Made by a program: the position numbers and the translations under genes. Positions 1 to 14,100 of a DNA stretch of 64,000 nt are shown here, in pieces. Under the pieces are notes generated by a model. The model did not search any database and was not told the origin of the DNA. It worked only from the letters and a program-made list of their open reading frames with translations. This stretch comes from Siphlonurus alternatus (Eukaryota > Arthropoda > Insecta > Ephemeroptera > Siphlonuridae), in assembly GCA_949825025.1 (NCBI GenBank), contig OX463785.1:8743971-8807970 (forward strand). The letters run 5' to 3'. The stretch's first letter is position 1; the number at the start of each line of letters is the position of its first letter.

Positions 1-1950
1 AATTGTTGTGAAAGAGTAAGAGTAAATTACTTTTGAACACAAAGAAAAAAAATATACAATAAGTTGAGAATAAAGTAATTAAAATAAATTCACTCTATGT
101 AGTTTATATCAATTCATAAATGAAATTTTATTAATTGACTATATTGTACTACTCATAAAAAATAGTATTACTATATAAAACAATATTACTCTACATTACC
201 ACATATAATAACAAATAATAATTTTTCTTTGTCAAAATTTTATATATAAAAAGTTCACTTCTATGTTTTTTCGTCTTATAAGTTAGAAATGAAACAATGT
301 TTTCCTTTTTTCTTATTTGCACCCCCCTACGTTTTTGCTACTCGTAAGGAGGAGGCCACTATATCTTCATTTCTCAGAGTTTGCCGGCTGAGTTTGCGAC
401 GTGCGTCACTCCCCTGTACAATGCTACTGCTACTCTATATGGTGGTAGGACGACACGGCATCCCCAATTTCCTGCAACTCTACAAGCTACCGCTAACGTT
501 CGCGATACACTGTCAAAAAATATTGGTCGTATAAATTGAAATATATCTTCAAATTTTAAACGTGTTTAGGGAGTATTGTTGAGAAGTATAAAATTTAGGG
601 ACACTGACAGTGAGAGCTAATTAGTGTATTAATTACCCACATTAATTATTAATATCAATTTAGGACAGCAAAAATGTCCATTAAACATGTATTGGAATGT
701 GAATTTCTTCTTAATTTTCAGAAATCATCATTTAAATAATTTGTTCCAATTCAATGTAATATTATTTGTAGGGGAGGTTTCTATGCATAGTTCCTTCAAA
801 TCTTTTATTTTTGAACAATATGTTTGCCATAAAATTAATTAATTCCATAAAAGCAGGCGTTTAAGAGAAAAAAGGCAACTAGAAATAATATTAAAATAAT
901 TTCAATTAATTTAAAAAAAACTGTCAATGTAAAAGTCCTATTATATTGCATTTACATTAAGTCAATCTAACAGTAAGCTTTTGAGTTCTATTGTCACCTT
1001 TATAATACATAACGACACTAACGCGCAGTTGAGAGAATTATGAACTATAATTGGCATATTATATTATAAGGGTGTATATAAAAATATTTGTTATGTTAAC
1101 TGCATTTTTCATTTTTAAATCTAAATTATTTTTTACTGTGTAGTGTTACTTTTACGTTGTTGTTCTCATCGACTTTCTCTCGCAAGGTTTCCTCATTTCC
1201 TTTCGTTTACTTTTTCTTTATACTTTGTCTTACATGTGTCAAACACAATTGCAACAAACAAAACAAGGTGAAGTAGTAATAATTTATTATGATAAAATGA
1301 TGTTATATTTTTAACGCATAATTTGAATGTTTTTTTTTATAGGAAAACATTCTTTCGAAAACACCAGATTAACATTTATTTATTTTATTATATTTTATTT
1401 ATTTGTTTTTTGACATGACATTTTCTACAAAGTACGTACATAAAAATTGCAAGCATAGAAAAGAAATATTGTGACGCAATAACCGACCTCGTATATAGTA
1501 CAGAATATTATACTTATAGATATGTACAGCATACTGCAAATATAAAAATGTATTGTACGTTTTATCATAACCTTCCACCATGTTATTTTAATGTTACCTT
1601 GAGGTCAACTTATACAAAATTTGTATGCAACCTATTGATGATGGTGAGTTTTAAATTCCCTGCAAGTCTTGAATTCAAGGGGGCCCTATTCCGAAATATC
1701 AATTGTGAGATTCAACCTGAAGAAAAATAAATTTGCTCTTTATGAATTAAATACAGATTATAATAATGTTCTCTCTTTATAATATAAATAAAATTATAAA
1801 ATATTTTATAATAATAAATTTTCACTTTACGTACCTGCTACATATGCAACCCGCTTCTTCTCATTGCTAAGCAAGTTGCCTAACCAAAAGGGAAGATAAT
1901 ACAAAAATGATATCAAACGAAAACTATATTAATTTCTTAATTAATATTAA
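1..1950. other. AT-rich non-coding DNA
   Basis: No gene or structured repeat is recognised. The stretch is AT-rich, with short homopolymers. A slightly more GC-rich patch around 300-530 is open for 81 codons on the plus strand, but it has no family resemblance, no splice context and an unremarkable composition, so it is not called. Confidence 0.5.
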
Positions 1951-2050
1951 GTCGTCGCATTGCAAAATTTCCCATTTGCAGCCTTGTTAATCACCATGCT
2001 CTGGAATTATATCTTAATAGTGCTGCAACAGGGAATTTTTCAGATGCGAG
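1951..2050. repeat. Degraded copy of a ~115-bp fold-back element
   Basis: The left half, beginning GTCGTCGCATTG and running through TTGCAGCCTTGTTAATCACC, matches the left arm of the better preserved copy at 3,934-4,060. The right half (GTGCTGCAACAGGGAATTTT) is a decayed inverse of it. There is no coding capacity. The family has three recognisable copies in this window. Confidence 0.55.
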
Positions 2051-3544
2051 AAATGTACTGCATACAATTGGAAACAATTTTAATATTATAAAAAAAGATA
2101 AAATGTTTCAGTTTAAGTCATAGGGAGTTCCAAAGTACAGTATATATTAGACAAATAAACTAATTAAAAAGACTCCAAACAAATATTAATACAAAAATGG
2201 TATATTTCTGGTATATTTTTACAAGTAATAATGGCACTCAAATTATAGTAAAAGCAAAAGTTTCTTACACTTCATTTTAGCATATTTGTATACTGTAATA
2301 ACAAAAATTGTTTTTCAATGTTTATATTTTCCTTATTATTAAATTTTGGTTACTAATTTATAACTTTCAAACATATTTTGTTAATAAGAAAATTAATTAG
2401 ATAAAATTATGAATAAAACACTTAAACAAATTATAATTTCTCAAGATGAATTATTTGTTGGTTAATTTTAATTGCTAACATAATACATCTTGTTAGTCAT
2501 ATACTAGGTGATGATTTAAAGGTTACATAGCTTTTAGTAATTATAATTGTTAGAGCAAGGTAAAGTTTTGCGTTATCAAGTTATAATTCACTTTGATTTA
2601 GCGGAGATTTACCACTTTAACTTACTATAAAATCCTATATACTTAAATTCATATAACTTTAAAACTTGGTTTATTCTTTAGAATTTAATTTGAAACATAA
2701 TGTATGTATAAGAAACTCCTAATTTTAGTAAATGGAAAATTAATTAGTTTCGTATTTTTCATCTGTTTACTGTAATTATAATTTAGTAATCATCATATGT
2801 GAATTTAAATCAAAAAGTTTTAATCTTAGAAACCATGCATGCATATCTACTATCAATTCCAAAAGGTGTCCCTTTCTCTTTATGGAACCTGTATGTTATT
2901 CAGGGTACACCTTATTTAATCCGGTTGTAATATCATTAATTTTCATAATATTGAATGCATATCAATGAAACATATTTTTCAATACCTACTGTATATAATA
3001 ATTTATGAAAATATAGTATAGGATAATCATGAGTTTTCATGATTTTGAGAAGTTTTGAATTGCAAAATATAATTATGTACACTTCATTTCAATAAAAATG
3101 TCTGATCCGGCTATACTTTAACATAGTCAAATCGGATATTATTATATATGTATGGAGTGTACAGTTTACAAATGTTTAACAAGATCATCGAAGTAGGTTG
3201 TTGCTTTTTTATTAGCTATTTTAAGTGTTTGATTTTATAGCAAAAAACAACACAACACAATATTGTCAACACAAAGTTGACAATATTAAACACGCTTTAA
3301 ACATAAATCTTGGGTACCGTGTTGAATCATGGAAGCTATACAGACTTTCCAATAATAATATCTCCATTTTTTTTATACTATATTAAAATGCTGAACTGAT
3401 TTTATAGCTCGAATAATTAGTAAATCAATTAATGTATTATTTATACTTCAATGATTGTTTTCTGTATTCAGTCAGTATTAAATAATACATAAATTGAAAG
3501 TTATTTTAAATATTTCGAATTGTCTGATCTCCGAAAATACATCC
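2051..3544. other. AT-rich non-coding DNA
   Basis: I see no gene, RNA or ordered repeat here, only AT-rich sequence with short A/T runs. Confidence 0.45.
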
Positions 3545-3699
3545 ACAGTGGCCGTCACATTTAACTGCGTCATGATCGGAAGCGCTCGGGAGTCATTCGG
3601 CTCGGTTCGACCAGTGATGTCCTTCGTTATAAACCGACTACCAATGACTGAGAGCGTTACAAACACGACCATGAGGCTTTTAAATGTGACGGCTACTGC
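3545..3699. mobile_element. Small GC-richer fold-back element
   Basis: The two ends are inverted repeats: GGCCGTCACATTTAA on the left faces TTAAATGTGACGGCTACTGC on the right, and the similarity continues inward (TCATGATCG against CGACCATGA; AGTCATTCGG against CCAATGACT). The whole element is about 155 bp and GC-richer than its surroundings. Both strands are open for 60-70 codons, a by-product of the palindrome rather than a gene. No target duplication is evident. Confidence 0.6.
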
Positions 3700-3933
3700 A
3701 CGAAATATTGTCTAAAAATCTCTAAAATCTAAAAGAGGTTTTACATGTTCTGTCTACCCTACATCTGCTTCTATGTTTTGTATTTAAATTTATGAAATAA
3801 ACAATAATAATATTTATTTAAAAAAAATTAAATGATTAAAATGTGAAATATAAGTCCAACTATTATTGAAAAGTTTTAAATGCAACATTTTCATGGAACT
3901 TATGCCCACAATACTCCACCCTTGAGACTTTTA

Positions 3934-4060
3934 GTACAGTCGTCACCTCGGAAAATTTCCATTTGCAGTCTTGTTAATCACCATGTCCCTTACGAATAAC
4001 ACAGGGCATGATGATTAACAAGGCTGCAAGTAGAAAATTTTCCAAGGCGATGAGTGTACA
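3934..4060. mobile_element. Fold-back mini-element, best copy of a three-member family
   Basis: The left arm starts GTACAGTCGTCACCTCGG and the right arm ends with its near reverse complement (AAGGCGATGAGTGTAC). Inner arm blocks TTGCAGTCTTGTTAATCACC and GATGATTAACAAGGCTGCAA also pair. The loop is about 25 bp. Diverged relatives lie at 1,951-2,050 and 34,646-34,757. Confidence 0.65.
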
Positions 4061-4990
4061 TCAAAAATTTATAGAACATGACGTCATAAGATACTTCCAT
4101 AAACAATCCCATAAGTACATACGTTAATGTATATAAGTTGACATGTCACATCCACACTTAAGTGCAAATATATTTGTTTTAAACCTCCTAGACAATTCTC
4201 AGCAGGAGGGAGTAAAATGTTTTCACACCAAACTTTAATCTTTGTAGGGAAATGACTTTCACACTTCCGAGCCATAAACCAATTATGTGACACATTTCTA
4301 TGACAAATTTCTCTCTCTCTGATATTACCATACAACTTTACTGTATAAGTAATAAAGGTAAAGAGATTCTAAATTAGATATTGCTAAGATTTATAATATA
4401 CTATTTTTGGTTTCTCTTAGTACCATAATGTACACTTTGAGAAATAATAAATATTGTCCTTAAATTATTGTATTTATTTGGTAACAAAATATGGACAATT
4501 GAAAAAGAGCTACCACCATGGCAGTAAAGATCTTTAAGTTCATGTCAATGGTTTTCATATACTGCGAAGTAATTCGTAATAAAACGTTCATACCCTCCTT
4601 AGGTGTACAGTATTTATCTATATTAGCAGTTTTCAAACTATGGGACGCGTCCCAATTTTGGAAGTGAGATTTTTTTCGTCTGGGACTTCATGAAAATCGG
4701 GTAATGGCGACCAAGGCTAGATGGTTAATAAGGTAGGGAAATATTAGGAAAGCAGTCGGAAAGTAAAAATGGGACATCATCTTTGAATGAATATTATCTG
4801 GGGCTCGAGTCAAAAAGTTTGAAAACCACTGCCGACCCTATAATGATAAGCAATCATATGGAATCTTGTATTTTTTTTTTACACATTACCGTAAATACAA
4901 ATTAAGAAACTAAAAATATTTATGGTAGCATATAGACAGCATTCTATTTACTACTTTTTTGTACTTTTAAAGAGTCGTCAGAATGTATAA
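4061..4990. other. Non-coding interval
   Basis: AT-rich sequence without a credible gene. The patch around 4,620-4,830 is more mixed in base composition and may be an old transposon relic, but I could not match it elsewhere in the window. Confidence 0.4.
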
Positions 4991-5314
4991 TGGACAATTT
5001 GCATGACATTTTTTTATTGCAGAAATGGATAGAGGGTGCAAAGTTATGCTACTCTGAATTTTTTCAGATTTTTTAGAGACCATGCAGGAACCATTTTTAA
5101 AAAATTATTGAATGTCAATTTTATGACGTCACGAGGAGTCTGTCCTTAAGAAAAGGATAGGCGCTTAACACCCGTGACGTCAAAAACCTGACTTTCAATA
5201 ATTTTTTTAAAAATAATTCCCGCTCTCAAAAAAATCTGAAAAAATTCAGAGTAGCATAATTTGGTACCCTCTATCCATTTCTGTAATAAAAAAAAATGTC
5301 ATGCAAATTGTCTA
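4991..5314. mobile_element. Fold-back element, TRGACAATTTGCATGACAT-type ends
   Basis: Ends are TGGACAATTTGCATGACATT and, inverted, TAGACAATTTGCATGACATT. Both arms continue into the shared inner sequence AAATGGATAGAGGGT followed by TTATGCTACTCTGAA, so the element folds over about 120 bp per arm. Each arm carries TGACGTCA near the loop (5,124 and 5,175). The inner arm is the same as in the elements at 7,079, 7,873 and 59,457, which have different outermost ends, so these are subfamilies of one group. No coding capacity and no clear target duplication. Confidence 0.75.
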
Positions 5315-7078
5315 TCACATTTGGTTTCCATCGTGTTTGTATTGTCTACAGTCATTGATGTGTTGTAACGAAGAATTTCACTGGCCGAGCCGAACCGAAG
5401 GACACCCGAGCATTTCCGACAGTAACCAAGTTAAATATGGACCAGAGTATAACAAACCTAGAACATAAAGAAATTGTGTTATTTATCTGTATTCTCATTT
5501 ATAAAATAAAAGACTGTCTTATTGATAAAGTGATCACTCCAAAAGATCTTGTAGAAGTTTTGATTGGATGTATGCGAACTTCAAACACAACGCTAAAATA
5601 AGTTATGTTCATGTAATATATGGATTTTAAATTTTTTTTTATTGGTAATTTAGTTACGTAGATCAACCAAGGTTATTTTAGTACAATAATTAATGTACTT
5701 TTTAATTTTAATAAATTAGACCTGTGTAAATTACAAATTAATTACATTCCTTGTAATTATATATAGACTATTGAAACATAAAATTTAAAGGAAAGTGTAT
5801 TAAATTCCTACCTATTAAATTTTGAATTTCATTAATACAATTACAATTTCATAATAATGTATAAAATCATGATAAAACTGATACAAAAACAAATTTTAAA
5901 ATATAATTAAGTTATATATTATATAAGTATCTGTTTGGAATATTATACCTGGAATTCATTTTACGTAAGGAAACAAATTCCATGAAAAATAAAAAACTCC
6001 CTATTTAATTATGTTATGTCTTCTTTTGAGTTTTTATTTCAAAGATGGAGTGAAATTGAACTTTTTAAAAAATCTTTTTTATTTTTTTTAGACGGTATAC
6101 TTATAATTTAAAAATCAGTATGATATTTTCTTTACCTTTCAAGTTTATTTGTGTATTACTCAATATAAAATAGAAGAAAAATATACATTTTTTTTTATAA
6201 TCATGTCATAAAAATATTGTATATAATTATGAAACTTTTTCTAACTTACGACGTTAAAAAAAATCAAACAAATATTTAAAAGTAGTATTAAAAAAAATGT
6301 AATATATATTTTTTTCTTCTTTTTTAAGATTAAAAGTAAATGTAGATAAAAAAGTTTTGGAAACAACATTTCCTTATATATGACTTTACATCTACTACAG
6401 TCAAGAAAGTTTGCAAATCAAGCAAAGTTACACAGAAAGATGATAACGAATTTGTCACTCGATTCCTCATCGTGTCGCTAATTAGTGTTCGCTGCTTTTG
6501 CTGCTTCGAGTTTGCTGCTACTTCTCTTCTTCCCTCCTCCTTCCCCCCTCGATTTCCCCTTCTCTTTTACGATGTAGCCTACCTATAATACTTTCTATAC
6601 TATAACAGAAGCAAAGCAAGCAACGTATATACCAATATATACCTGTTTTAACAAGAAGTAGTAAGCAAGAAATTTGATATAGGCTTGTTATATCAAATAT
6701 CAACAAATATGTTGATGTATAACATAAAATGAATTTTGTATATTAATTTTAATCATATACTCTTTTTACTTGTTATTTTTAATTCCGACAGGTTTTGCCA
6801 GTTAAATTTGTTATTATTATTATATTTAGATTTTAATTTAATAATCTCATGTTCTTTTAACAATTCTACACCTAAAATTGAGCATTAATTTGTTTATACT
6901 GACCACCCTATATTTTCGTGTATTTGTGCACGTCTTAAGCGTGTAAAAATTGTTCTTTTTTTATAAGTATAATATAATGATTATTAATAATATTAAGTAT
7001 GTTAATACAATAATTAATATGAATTATATTGATGATTGCAAGGTATTGGCAAATTTTATTATTGATAAGACTAGTATA
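5315..7078. other. AT-rich non-coding DNA
   Basis: No gene recognised. A pyrimidine-rich patch near 6,515-6,570 yields a short spurious minus-strand reading frame. Confidence 0.4.
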
Positions 7079-7354
7079 ATGGAGTATCGACCTCTTTTTT
7101 TTTTTATTGCAAAGTTATGCTACCCTGATTTTTTCAGATTTTTTAGAGCCCGGGAACTATTTTTAAATAATTATTGAAAGTTCTTTTTGTGACGTCACGA
7201 GACGCTGGCTTGCTGCCGCATGCTGTCACATAAAAGACTTTCAATCATTTTTTAAAAATACTTCCTGGGCTGTAAAAAATCTAAAAAAAAAATCAGAGTA
7301 GCATAACTTTGCATCCATTTCTGCAATAAAAAAAAATTGAGGTCGATACTCCAT
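7079..7354. mobile_element. Fold-back element, ATGGAGTATCGACCTC-type ends
   Basis: Perfect terminal inverted repeats ATGGAGTATCGACCTC / GAGGTCGATACTCCAT bound a 276-bp palindrome. Inner arms share GTTATGCTACCCTGA and AGAGCCCGGGAACTATTTTT with their inverted partners. One TGACGTCA lies near the loop (7,190). It is a non-autonomous element without a reading frame of its own. Confidence 0.8.
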
Positions 7355-7410
7355 TTGAACTATTTTATTTATTTAATTTTTTTTAATCATGCAAATTGAT
7401 GTTTTTATCA

Positions 7411-7542
<132 letters not shown>

Positions 7543-7872
7543 AATGGAAGGCTTCAAATAGACACTATAGGTGCAAATATTGCAAATATCTCTCTATAGA
7601 TACATAAAATGCATTCTGTATACAGTTAAGTACAATAAGACTATGGCACTGGACGTACATGATAGTCATACAGAGTAGCTAACAATAGTTCACTCGCCAT
7701 GTTGTCTATTATTGTGGCTAGGTGGACTCGGAGGTGGTGTAGGAGACGACTGTATATCACTTTACCTGAACTCAGAAGGTATGAAGTCTGTAATACACGA
7801 TACAATTTACATACCATTTTTCCTTTAAAATGTCATCTTCACGTTTTCTTGTAAGGAAAAATTGTATGAAAA

Positions 7873-8179
7873 ATGGAGTATCAACCTCATTTTTTTATTG
7901 CAGAAATGGATAGAGGGTGCAAAGTTATATAACCCTGATTTTTTTCAGATTTTTTACAGCCCTGGAAGTATTTTTAAAAAATTATTGAAAGTCCTTTTTG
8001 TGACGTCATGGGGCGTCTGTCCTTAAGAAAAGGATAGAACTTGCCACCGCGTGACGTCACAAAGAGGACTTTCAATATTTTTTTTAAAAATACTTCCAGG
8101 GCTGTAAAAAATCTGAAAAAAATCAGGGTAGCATAACTTTTCTGTAATAAAAAAAAAAAAATTGAGGTCGATACTCCAT
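7873..8179. mobile_element. Fold-back element, ATGGAGTAT-type, possible ~10-bp target duplication
   Basis: Same family as 7,079-7,354: the left end is ATGGAGTATCAACCTC and the right end GAGGTCGATACTCCAT. The central region contains two TGACGTCA octamers (8,001 and 8,052). The bases immediately outside, TGTATGAAAA on the left and TGTATGCAAAA on the right, look like a 9-11-bp target duplication with one indel. A duplication of that size would fit Mutator-like elements, but this is one example only. Confidence 0.75.
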
Positions 8180-11100
8180 TGTATGCAAAATTATATCGAG
8201 TAATACCGATTTAAGCCAAGCGAGTGGACTATGATGATGTTTTCCAATCTTATTTATCTTAACTGAACATATTCAACAGGACTTCAACTGATTATTGAAT
8301 TTTATTATTTAAATAAATTAGAGGCCTTCAGGATCAAACTGGCTTATATCCACTTTTCAGTCCCTCATCTCGTCCCTTTATACTTTGTTAATTTTAACAA
8401 GAATTTTCAGTTTTTGTTCAAATAATAACAATAACAATAGCAATACAAGTATTATTTTACTTCGTAATTATTACAATACCGTCTGTTTCTACATAGCCAA
8501 TTTTACCAAGAATGTTCATTTTTTGTTTAAATAATAATAATAACAATAACATTTCTTGTTCAGTGTTATTTATATCCCAAAATAACATTTATATTTATTA
8601 TTTACAATAAAACTAACTCTTTTTTAGTAATTAAAATGTTTTATGATGCGAATAAAATTCTTTGAAAGTACAAAATAATAAACATTATGATATTTTTGTA
8701 CAAAAGAAAATATTATATAAAATATATTTTTGAAACCATTAAATTATATATTTTTGCTTTGAAAAGCTTATATTATATTTTGAAAACAAAATCGCTTTGT
8801 TATCACATTTTGAAGCATACGTAAAACATTTAGCTATTTTCCAGTTGAGTTCATAAACATTAATTACATCTTCTACCAGGGAAGAAAAAAAGGTTTAGAA
8901 ATCAAGATTTTGTTTCGCAAGAGTTCTTTCTTCATAATATCTTTTATTTATATATGTATTTTTTTTAACATTTGAGATCTCAGTCGAATGAATACAGTAC
9001 CAAACGACATCCAATTGTAAAATTGTATGTTATCATGTGGAAACAATAAAGGAAAAAGTTATTTGATTAAATAACGACCAATTGATACAATACTTATTGT
9101 TCATTCAATTTTGTCAATATGCTTTATATATTTATCTTTCATTTTCTTGTTTTTTTTTTAATAATATTGATATTGACCTCATAAAGTACCAATAGATGGC
9201 ATTGAAAACAGCCTCTATAGAATCAGTATGACTCAACTACACGTGTACTTTATCCAGTAGCAAAGCTCAGATATCAAAACAATGACACTTTTAGAATCAC
9301 CCAGGTAAAATCCACCAGATGTCCATACCTGTCTTTATGACGTCAATAGTTGTAAGATTATTAAGGATTTTATTTTACGATTGTATAATATTGGTAAATT
9401 AATTTAAATCATATAACTGTATTACTGATTTTGCATTGTTACTTGATCCTTTATGATCGAATAACATTATTAATTAATGTTTCCCTATTTACCTATAAAT
9501 TAATTTAATTTATTAATTATTTTATTTTAATTCATAAATTTCACTATTTTTTTTTATTTTTCTTTCATCCTCAAAATTATAATTTATACCATTTTGTATG
9601 AAATAATATGAGATTACGTCTTATTGATGAGGAAATGAAGTCTCAAATGCCCACTTTTAAGTCAAGATTTTATTATATTTTTTTTTGTAGATAAAAGTAT
9701 ACACTGAAAGAGTAGGGAATGGATATTTGTGCATAATTAATAAATAAATAATCCTTAGTTTATTTAATATATAAACTTGAATGTTTTAAATTAGACTTTC
9801 AATAGCTTTCACATTTTTTCAAGTACAGTTGAGGTATATAAGATTTGACACTTAGCGTGAGTGAAAGCAAGGACCAATAGATCGTTATCGTGTTAATAGG
9901 CAACACTATCTATTATTGTTGCAAGGTGGATTTATAAGAGATAAATGTGAGTCCAACAGTGTTGTCAGATCAAGTGGACTGATGGTGGTTACTTCTACAC
10001 TCACGCATGCCAAATGTCCTAATCTTTTTTACCATAACTGTACAGTAACATATTATATTGAAATACGTAATATTTATGCAGCTTTAAATAAATAGTGTGT
10101 ATCAATAATTTTAAGAAAGAGAAATAGGTAAGAAATAAATAATATTTTTATCGTATATAACAAATCATAATAATATCGATAGTAACTTTTTCTTTACTTT
10201 TATGATATATAAAAATTCATCGGAAATCTATTAAGATTGAATCATCGATTAAAGAACGTACTATATATACGAATGGTAAAAAATAAAGTATAAAAATATA
10301 TTTACTTTTTTTTTTTTTTTTTAGATGAATCAAGCAATCATCAAAAGTTTGTTGGTAAAGATGCAGAAAGCAAGCAGAAAATGCTGACTTAGGTTGAAGA
10401 AAAAAAAAAAAAAAAGTTTTAGAAACGAATAAAAACTAACCCCTCTACCAGTTACGTTTATATATCAAGCACCCTCTTTATTTTTTTCCCTTCTTACTCT
10501 TTCCATTTTACCTTTAGAGGAAATAAGGGTAAAATGTCGTTTTTCGACTTTGAGAGCTCTAGCACACTGCTGGTAAGGATAGTTCGGGGTCGTAACTTGG
10601 CTAGACTCAAGGGAACTCCATATTACACTGTAAAAAAATGGTTGGTAACATTACGTATAATACACTGATGTTGAAATATTATAATAGATTTGGAAATCTG
10701 TCTCTTTTTAAACATATTGTTTTACAGCGATACTACACATATCTTTGGGTTATGAGCCTTTGATTTCTCCCGCCTCTGGCTTGTTTGTATGCATTCATCA
10801 AGGACATAATAAAATGAACAAGTCTAAAATTCTAAATAACAAAAAGCAAAATATATTCTTTTTTACGGTGGTATAAAATGTATTTTTTTGCAGTAGAGTT
10901 TTGCAGAAGTTTTAAATTTCTGATTATTTAAATTTTTTTCAGTGTAACTTTAAGAAACTCTTTTTGAAAAGACACAAAAATACGAAGGATTTTTTTTATA
11001 TAAAAGCACCAGATTTTATTTTTATAAAAAAAAAATTGGTAAGAGAAAATAGAAAAGTTTTAGAAACAAGCATTAATTATATAAATGTCAAAAGAAATAA

Positions 11101-14100
11101 TAGTTTTTTATTTGTAAGTAGAGGTCGAGCGTTACTATCAATCATATATTTGTGATTAGATATTAGTCTATGGGGAATTTATGTACATATAATACACTTA
11201 CTAAACTTTTAATGATAAAAAGTTTGTAACTTTATTGTATTTTTTTTTATCATCCAGACTTTATATTTTAATATATAAATCATAATATGATTGAACATGT
11301 TACTGATTGAAAATATTATAGCATTAAAAATCAAACTACAATAAATTATCTCTAATGAATTTAATTATATAAATAAAAACTAATTAAAATGTAAACATGC
11401 TAATTTCTCACTAATAACATGCATTAAATACTGATATTTGTATGATTTTACTGTCAATAATTATTAAGCGAAAACTTCCATACAGTATGCTTACTATCAA
11501 CGAATCTTTGAAGAAAACTGTTTCATATTTTTTAAACACTGCATTTACATTAATCAGTAAATGTTAGTGATAGCATGACACAGATGTATGTATGACAAAA
11601 CTTTCATCCATCGTAAACTAGGTGACAGTTAAGATAACTATTTAATTTCAAAACAGGGTACTATTTAGAATATAATTATTTTTTAAGTAATAGCGTGTAT
11701 AATATTGAATAGCATCAACTTACCATAATATAATATTTCTTTACTTAATTCCAATGTATGTTTTCCATCATCGATACTTATCATATAAATCCAAGTAAAA
11801 GTGTTGGAAAGAAAATAGTAGTCTTTTCCAGTAATTGAACCTGGGACCTAAACATCTAGTCTACGGATTATAAAAAATCTAAAAAGTATTTGAATATATT
11901 TTTAATTTTTGTACCATAATGAGATCAGATGACAAACAATAAGACATTTGTATATTCTGGTATATATATATGATTTATCTTCCTTATGTACTGTTATACG
12001 TTGAAAAATGTATGTATTCTATGCAATCTTAACTATAAAACGTAACTATCAGTAAGCATTGTGTGAACAGTAAGTATAACACTAAAAAAAAAAATTACTA
12101 ATTTGTATACTTGAAGTGTTTCATTTTCACCTGTCACTATCAAGTTCTAATATTTTAAGATCAAAAGAAGATAACTTTAAGCTTTAGAAATTCAGCACTT
12201 CATGTGTTTGATAGCTTATAATAATTGTCTGATGAGAAACTAAATCTTATTTTCACAAGCTTCCATAATTCCACTATTATTTATAATTATATTTTAGTTT
12301 TTGTCACTAAAACAGAAATTTTATAGAAGTAAAAGAACATCAAAAGAGAACACACACACGGATTTAGGAGCTGCATTAAAGTACACAGTGGTATTTTAAC
12401 GAGTAATATTTACGCGTGACTATACTTCGTTTGTAACTGTATACTTACATAATTAATTTTAAGCTTGATTAAATTTTATGCTTGTTAGTAAAATATTGTG
12501 AGCAAATTATATTTTAAAGGCAAAGAAGATTATTATAATACATTATTATAAAATATAAATTATTTATACTTCATGAAATTTTATACTTTTATATCAAATA
12601 TACTGTTAATAAAACACGATAATGTTAATAATTGGGTCTCTCAGTCATTTTCAATATTTTTTAATATAATATTGTTGAAATAAGTTATAAAAATAAAAAA
12701 CAAATATTATAAAAATATAATATTATATCATCATTATTAAATTAAATAATACAAAACAAATTGTATATAATTTAGTTTTTATTTTTTTTACATACAAATG
12801 TGTTTTATTTATTTTTTTTAAGTATTTATCAATATAAATTAATTTTTTCAAAAGATAAAATTAATTTTTATTTTATTTTTAAATTGTAATTATGGCCAAC
12901 AAACTGATATGTAATAACTGCAAATATTTTGCAGGTCGCCAAGGTACCTATACATGTGGAAAATATGATTATTGTTTTCCTATATAATTATGTTACAGTG
13001 AATAATCGATAATAATTTGAACATTTGATGGTATGACATATTTAACTTTTGGAAATGTAAAATTTAAGTGGTCGAGATCGTAATTTAACAATAGTAATAC
13101 TTTGTAACAACAAAGTTTAATTAATAAAATTAACCATCTATATAGTCTTTTAAAATTCATTTAGAGACTAAACCTGTCATATATAAATATATATAATTAG
13201 ATACCAAGTAAAATCTAATTATAAATCAACTTGAAAGTTACAACTAAACATATAATAAATCATCAAAAAGTTCCATAATTAGTTTGTACGTTAAAATTAG
13301 CAATGATTTTTGTTGTTTTATTTTGTAGTAAAAGACTTGTTTTATTACTTCGCTTCGTCTTTAGGAGTCGAAGGCTCATTTATCTCTTTGCAGTAACGAG
13401 TCTACAGAAGAGAATTGCAAAGACCTGTATGTGTTTCGTACACAGTTCTACAAACTCAAAGTAAACCACCGGAAGTAGCCGGAAGTGTGAAGGTCTATTC
13501 TTACAATTTTGAAACGTTAAGTAAATAATAAGAGTAAATTAAGTCTAAAGTTTCAGTTTCAAAATGAATTTGTAATTTAAGTTAAGATTAATTTCCGGGT
13601 GTAATTTTAATTTTGTTGAAGTTTATCAACGCCGAGTATAGACTGTAAGGCTGTCAACAAACGCCTGCTCAGCACAAATGATGTAATTTTTCTGCTTCAC
13701 TTTTTCCCCCCTTTTTAAAAGAAAAAAAATAAGACAGACTATATATAGTATAGACGAATAGAGAGAAAACGATAAATTGATTTTCAATTACTGCTTCGTG
13801 TTATATTTTTATAATAGAAAGATGTTGAGGTATTAAAGTAAACAGTGCTAGTAATAATGTGAATACTATAGATAGTTTGTTGGTGTTAAGAGTTTTATTG
13901 TATTGTTTTAAAATTCACTCTAGTGGCAAGTACACAACAGTTTTTGTTTTGTTTAAGAAGTTTGTAATGATGCATGTTGTTTATTGTTCCATATATACCA
14001 TAGTTTAAATTCTTATATTGATAACTATAATAACGATATTAAATCCATAAGAAATATCAGGATTTTTAATATTTTTTTTTAACAAGCTATGCAGAAACTG

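Noticed and set aside
3478..3715. 64- and 73-codon opposed frames
   Set aside because: Both fall on the same small palindrome, whose symmetry creates mirrored frames.
10500..10625. First exon or small RNA near 10.5 kb
   Set aside because: A balanced-composition patch with a donor-like CTGGTAAGG, but no frame, box elements or second signal support it.
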